Of a DNA stretch of 27,838 bases, positions 24,757 through 27,838 are shown piece after piece (position 1 is the stretch's first letter; each line of letters opens with the position of its first letter). Below the pieces are notes generated by a model. It was not told the origin of the DNA and made no database searches. It saw only the letters and a list, made by a program, of their open reading frames with translations. The position numbers and the translations under genes were made by a program. The stretch is from assembly GCA_900553815.1 (NCBI GenBank), contig USEY01000051.1, forward strand, positions 1-27,838, given 5' to 3'. This DNA comes from an uncultured Bacteroides sp. GTDB lineage: Bacteria > Bacteroidota > Bacteroidia > Bacteroidales > Bacteroidaceae.

Positions 24757-27726
24757 ATGCTCAGCAAACTTAAATTAAACCAGCTTTACTTCAAGGACAC
24801 CCAGTTTGCCAACCTCATGACGAGGCGCATTTTCAATGTCCTGCTCATTGCCAATCCCTACGACGCCTTCATGCTGGAAGACGACGGACGCATAGACGAA
24901 AAGATATTCAATGAATACACCTCACTGTCGCTGCGCTACCCGCCCCGCTTCACCCAGGTAAGCACCTGCGACGACGCGCTGGCACACCTGTCGGCCATGT
25001 CCTACGACCTGATTATCTGCATGCCCGGCACAGGCGACAATGAAAGCTTCGACGTGGCCCGCACTATCAAAGGACAATACCCGCACATTCCGATGGTGAT
25101 TCTGACTCCCTTCAGCCACGGCATCACCCAGCGCATAGCCAACGAAGACCTCAGTTCCTTTGAATACATCTTCTGCTGGCTGGGCAACACCGACCTGCTG
25201 GTATCCATCATCAAGCTGATAGAAGACAAGATGAACCTGGAGCATGACGTCAACGAAGTAGGCGTACAGGTTATCCTGCTGGTCGAAGACGGCATCCGCT
25301 TCTACTCCTCCATCCTGCCCAACCTCTACAAATTCGTACTGAAGCAAAGCCAGGAGTTCAGTACCGAAGCGCTGAATGCCCACCAGCGTACGCTGCGCAT
25401 GCGTGGACGTCCCAAGATAGTACTGGCCCGTACCTACCAGGAGGCCATCACCATCTACGAGAAATATAAGAACAACATACTGGGTGTCATTACCGACGTA
25501 CGTTTCCCACGCGTAGAAGGAGGTCCCAAGGACGGCATGGCCGGCATCAGACTCTGTGCAGCCATCCGTAAGGAAGACCCCTTCGTGCCGCTCATCATTC
25601 AGTCATCAGAGTCAGAAAATCTGCTCTATGCCAATAAGTTTGGTGCATCGTTCATCGACAAGAATTCCAAAAAGATGGACGTAGACCTGCGCCGCATCAT
25701 ATCGGACAACTTCGGATTTGGCGACTTCATCTTCCGCAATCCCACTACCATGGAGGAGATTGCCCGTGTGAAGAACCTCAAGGAACTGCAAAATATCATC
25801 TTTGCCGTGCCTGCCGAATCGTTTCTCTACCACATCAGCCGCAACCACATCAGCCGCTGGCTCTACTCGCGTGCCATGTTCCCCATTGCCGAGTTTCTGA
25901 AGCCCATCACCTGGAACAGCTTGCAAGACGTGGATGCCCACCGCAAAATCATCTTCGAAGCTATCGTCAAATACCGCAAGATGAAAAACCAGGGTGTAGT
26001 AGCCATCTTCAAGCGCGACCGCTTTGACCGTTACTCCAATTTTGCCCGTATAGGCGAGGGCTCGCTGGGAGGCAAAGGCCGCGGCCTGGCTTTCATTGAC
26101 AACTTGGTGAAGCGACACCCCGAGTTTGAAGAATTTGAAAACGCCAAAGTTGCCATACCCAAGACCGTGGTGCTCTGTACCGACGTATTCGACGAGTTCA
26201 TGGAGAGCAACAACCTCTACCAAGTGGCACTCTCCACAGCCGACGACGCTACCATCCTGCGCTACTTCCTCAAGGCCAAGCTGCCCGACAGACTGGTGGA
26301 AGACTTCTTCACGTTCTTCGACGTGGTCAAGTCGCCCATCGCAGTCCGTTCATCATCACTGCTCGAAGACTCTCACTACCAGCCCTTTGCCGGCATCTAC
26401 AATACTTATATGATTCCCTACCTGGACGACAAGTACGAGATGCTGCGCATGCTGAGCGATGCCATCAAGGGTGTATATGCGTCGGTCTACTTCCGCGACT
26501 CCAAGGCCTACATGCAGGCCACCAGCAATGTGATAGATCAGGAAAAGATGGCCGTCATCCTGCAAGAGGTGGTAGGCAATCAGTACGGCAACCGCTACTA
26601 TCCCAGCATGTCGGGCGTGGCACGTTCGCTCAACTACTACCCCATAGGCGATGAGCAGGCTGAAGAAGGCATCGTAAACCTGGCTCTAGGTCTGGGAAAA
26701 TACATTGTGGACGGCGGACTGACCCTGCGTTTCTCGCCCTACCACCCCAACCAGGTGCTGCAAACCAGCGAAATGGAGATAGCCCTGCGCGAAACGCAGA
26801 CCCGCTTCTACGCACTCGACCTGAGCAATGCCGGTCACGACTTCTCCATAGACGATGGCTTCAACCTGCTGAAACTGCCCGTCAAGGAAGCCGAAAAGGA
26901 CGGTGCCCTGAATTACATAGCCTCCACCTACGACCCTTACGACCAGATTATACGCGACGGACTTTACCCCGGCGGACGCAAGGTCATCACCTTTGCCAAC
27001 ATATTGCAACACGACGTCTTCCCTCTGCCACGCATCCTGCAACTGGCACTGAAATACGGACAGGAAGAAATGCGCCGACCGGTAGAAATAGAGTTTGCCG
27101 CCACCATGAGCCGCGAAGTGGACAAAACCGGCACCTTCTACCTGCTGCAAATCAGACCCATCGTCGACACCAAAGAGGTGCTGGACGAAGACCTGACCGC
27201 CATACCCGACGACAAGCTGATTCTGCGCTCCAACAATTCACTGGGCCATGGCATTATGAACGAGCTATACGACGTGGTATATGTGAAGACCGACAACTAC
27301 AGTGCCTCGCGCAATCCCGACATAGCCCGCGAAATTGAAACCCTGAACCAGAAATTCCTGGATGAAGGCAAGAACTACGTGCTCATAGGTCCCGGACGCT
27401 GGGGAAGCAGCGATTCGTGGCTGGGCATCCCCGTGAAGTGGCCGCACATCAGCGCGGCACGTGTCATCGTAGAAGCCGGACTGACCAACTATCGTGTCGA
27501 CCCTAGCCAAGGTACTCACTTTTTCCAGAACCTGACTTCCTTCGGCGTGGGCTACTTCACCATCAACGCCTACATGAACGACGGCATCTACGACCAAGAC
27601 TATCTCAACAGCCTGCCGGCCGTACACGAAAGCCAATACCTGCGCCACGTTCACTTTGACAAGCCCATCGTTGTCAAGATGGATGGTAAAAAGAAACTGG
27701 GAGTGGTAATGAAAAGCGAAGATTAA
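24757..27726 (+). CDS. Double-receiver protein fused to a PEP-synthase-type ATP-binding domain
   Basis: A 989-residue cytosolic protein. Residues about 26-155 form a receiver-like domain whose phospho-acceptor position is Cys (LIICMPG, Cys88), so it is degenerate. Residues about 171-315 form a second receiver with the key residues intact: Glu177/Asp178, Asp247 in ITDVRFP, Ser283 and Lys302. From about 430 to 802 lies a pyruvate-phosphate-dikinase/PEP-synthase N-terminal domain: GEGSLGGKGRGLAFI (433-447), AVRSSSLLEDS (529-539), ending FYLLQIRPI. The phosphohistidine domain (GGxTSHAA) and PEP-binding barrel of true PEP synthases are absent. Residues 820-989 are a conserved-looking tail. It is divergent from the leu operon. 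It may be a phosphorylation-controlled ATP-dependent phosphotransferase, but no reaction can be assigned. Confidence 0.85.
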   Translation: MLSKLKLNQLYFKDTQFANLMTRRIFNVLLIANPYDAFMLEDDGRIDEKIFNEYTSLSLRYPPRFTQVSTCDDALAHLSAMSYDLIICMPGTGDNESFDVARTIKGQYPHIPMVILTPFSHGITQRIANEDLSSFEYIFCWLGNTDLLVSIIKLIEDKMNLEHDVNEVGVQVILLVEDGIRFYSSILPNLYKFVLKQSQEFSTEALNAHQRTLRMRGRPKIVLARTYQEAITIYEKYKNNILGVITDVRFPRVEGGPKDGMAGIRLCAAIRKEDPFVPLIIQSSESENLLYANKFGASFIDKNSKKMDVDLRRIISDNFGFGDFIFRNPTTMEEIARVKNLKELQNIIFAVPAESFLYHISRNHISRWLYSRAMFPIAEFLKPITWNSLQDVDAHRKIIFEAIVKYRKMKNQGVVAIFKRDRFDRYSNFARIGEGSLGGKGRGLAFIDNLVKRHPEFEEFENAKVAIPKTVVLCTDVFDEFMESNNLYQVALSTADDATILRYFLKAKLPDRLVEDFFTFFDVVKSPIAVRSSSLLEDSHYQPFAGIYNTYMIPYLDDKYEMLRMLSDAIKGVYASVYFRDSKAYMQATSNVIDQEKMAVILQEVVGNQYGNRYYPSMSGVARSLNYYPIGDEQAEEGIVNLALGLGKYIVDGGLTLRFSPYHPNQVLQTSEMEIALRETQTRFYALDLSNAGHDFSIDDGFNLLKLPVKEAEKDGALNYIASTYDPYDQIIRDGLYPGGRKVITFANILQHDVFPLPRILQLALKYGQEEMRRPVEIEFAATMSREVDKTGTFYLLQIRPIVDTKEVLDEDLTAIPDDKLILRSNNSLGHGIMNELYDVVYVKTDNYSASRNPDIAREIETLNQKFLDEGKNYVLIGPGRWGSSDSWLGIPVKWPHISAARVIVEAGLTNYRVDPSQGTHFFQNLTSFGVGYFTINAYMNDGIYDQDYLNSLPAVHESQYLRHVHFDKPIVVKMDGKKKLGVVMKSED

Positions 27727-27737
27727 ACCTGATACAG

Positions 27738-27782
27738 AAATCCCCTCTTCAAATCCTACAGGACAAAAAGAGGGGATTTTTA
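27738..27782 (+). terminator. Intrinsic terminator after the PEP-synthase-like gene
   Basis: Perfect 12-bp arms AAATCCCCTCTT (27738-27749) and AAGAGGGGATTT (27768-27779) with an 18-nt loop, followed by a T-rich tail. It starts 12 bp after the stop codon. The A-rich 5' flank means it could also work in reverse. Confidence 0.92.
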
Positions 27783-27838
27783 TAATGAATGTCCGCAAAC
27801 GTCCCAATTAGCAAAGTTTAAACAGGCTCTGAGATGCC

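Overview
The window looks like chromosomal DNA from a gut Bacteroides or close relative. Evidence: Bacteroidetes-type promoters (TTTG / TAnnTTTG), secreted or lipoprotein glycoside hydrolases, a TonB-dependent receptor, and a leucine operon typical in content for the order. No rRNA, tRNA, CRISPR array, phage gene or transposase was seen. This is mostly core metabolism with unusual small repeats between the genes.

Layout. Positions 1-5.8 kb hold three polysaccharide-degrading enzymes: GH2 and GH5 on the minus strand, and GH43 divergent on the plus strand. They have no SusC/SusD pair beside them. Positions 5.8-12.4 kb are a minus-strand run: radA, a GxxExxY nuclease-fold gene, a COG2509-type FAD protein, a LuxR-type regulator with a histidine-rich linker, and a TonB-dependent receptor. 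A beta-carbonic anhydrase (plus) and a type I asparaginase (minus) converge at 13.1 kb. An 0.8-kb non-coding stretch follows.

Positions 15.2-24.5 kb are one long minus-strand operon, read leuA, leuC, leuD, GxxExxY gene, cimA, small membrane protein, leuB, cysteine synthase, TPR protein. It starts at a good promoter and a complete-looking transcription attenuator. The 27-codon leader peptide has its Ile and Leu codons clustered, followed by an intrinsic terminator and a 9-bp antiterminator pairing. The second acyltransferase matches the Leptospira-type citramalate synthase. The operon can therefore be read as a joint leucine/isoleucine pathway: LeuCD and LeuB serve both branches, and the leader senses both amino acids. 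Divergent from it is a 989-residue protein with two receiver domains fused to a PEP-synthase-type ATP-binding domain but without the usual phosphohistidine domain.

Most unusual content. (1) Two about 460-bp cassettes each consist of a GxxExxY gene between inverted arms built from helically spaced CACAGAK motifs. Each fills an operon junction exactly, and one supplies the stop codon of leuD. A third, gene-less element of the same sequence family sits between leuC and leuD. (2) Three tandem arrays have unrelated or only distantly related sequences but share an exact 22-bp period: downstream of the GH2 gene, upstream of the asparaginase gene, and starting at the cimA stop codon. In the first array one unit has changed in both dyad arms, preserving the palindrome. 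These two repeat systems are the best candidates for something undescribed.
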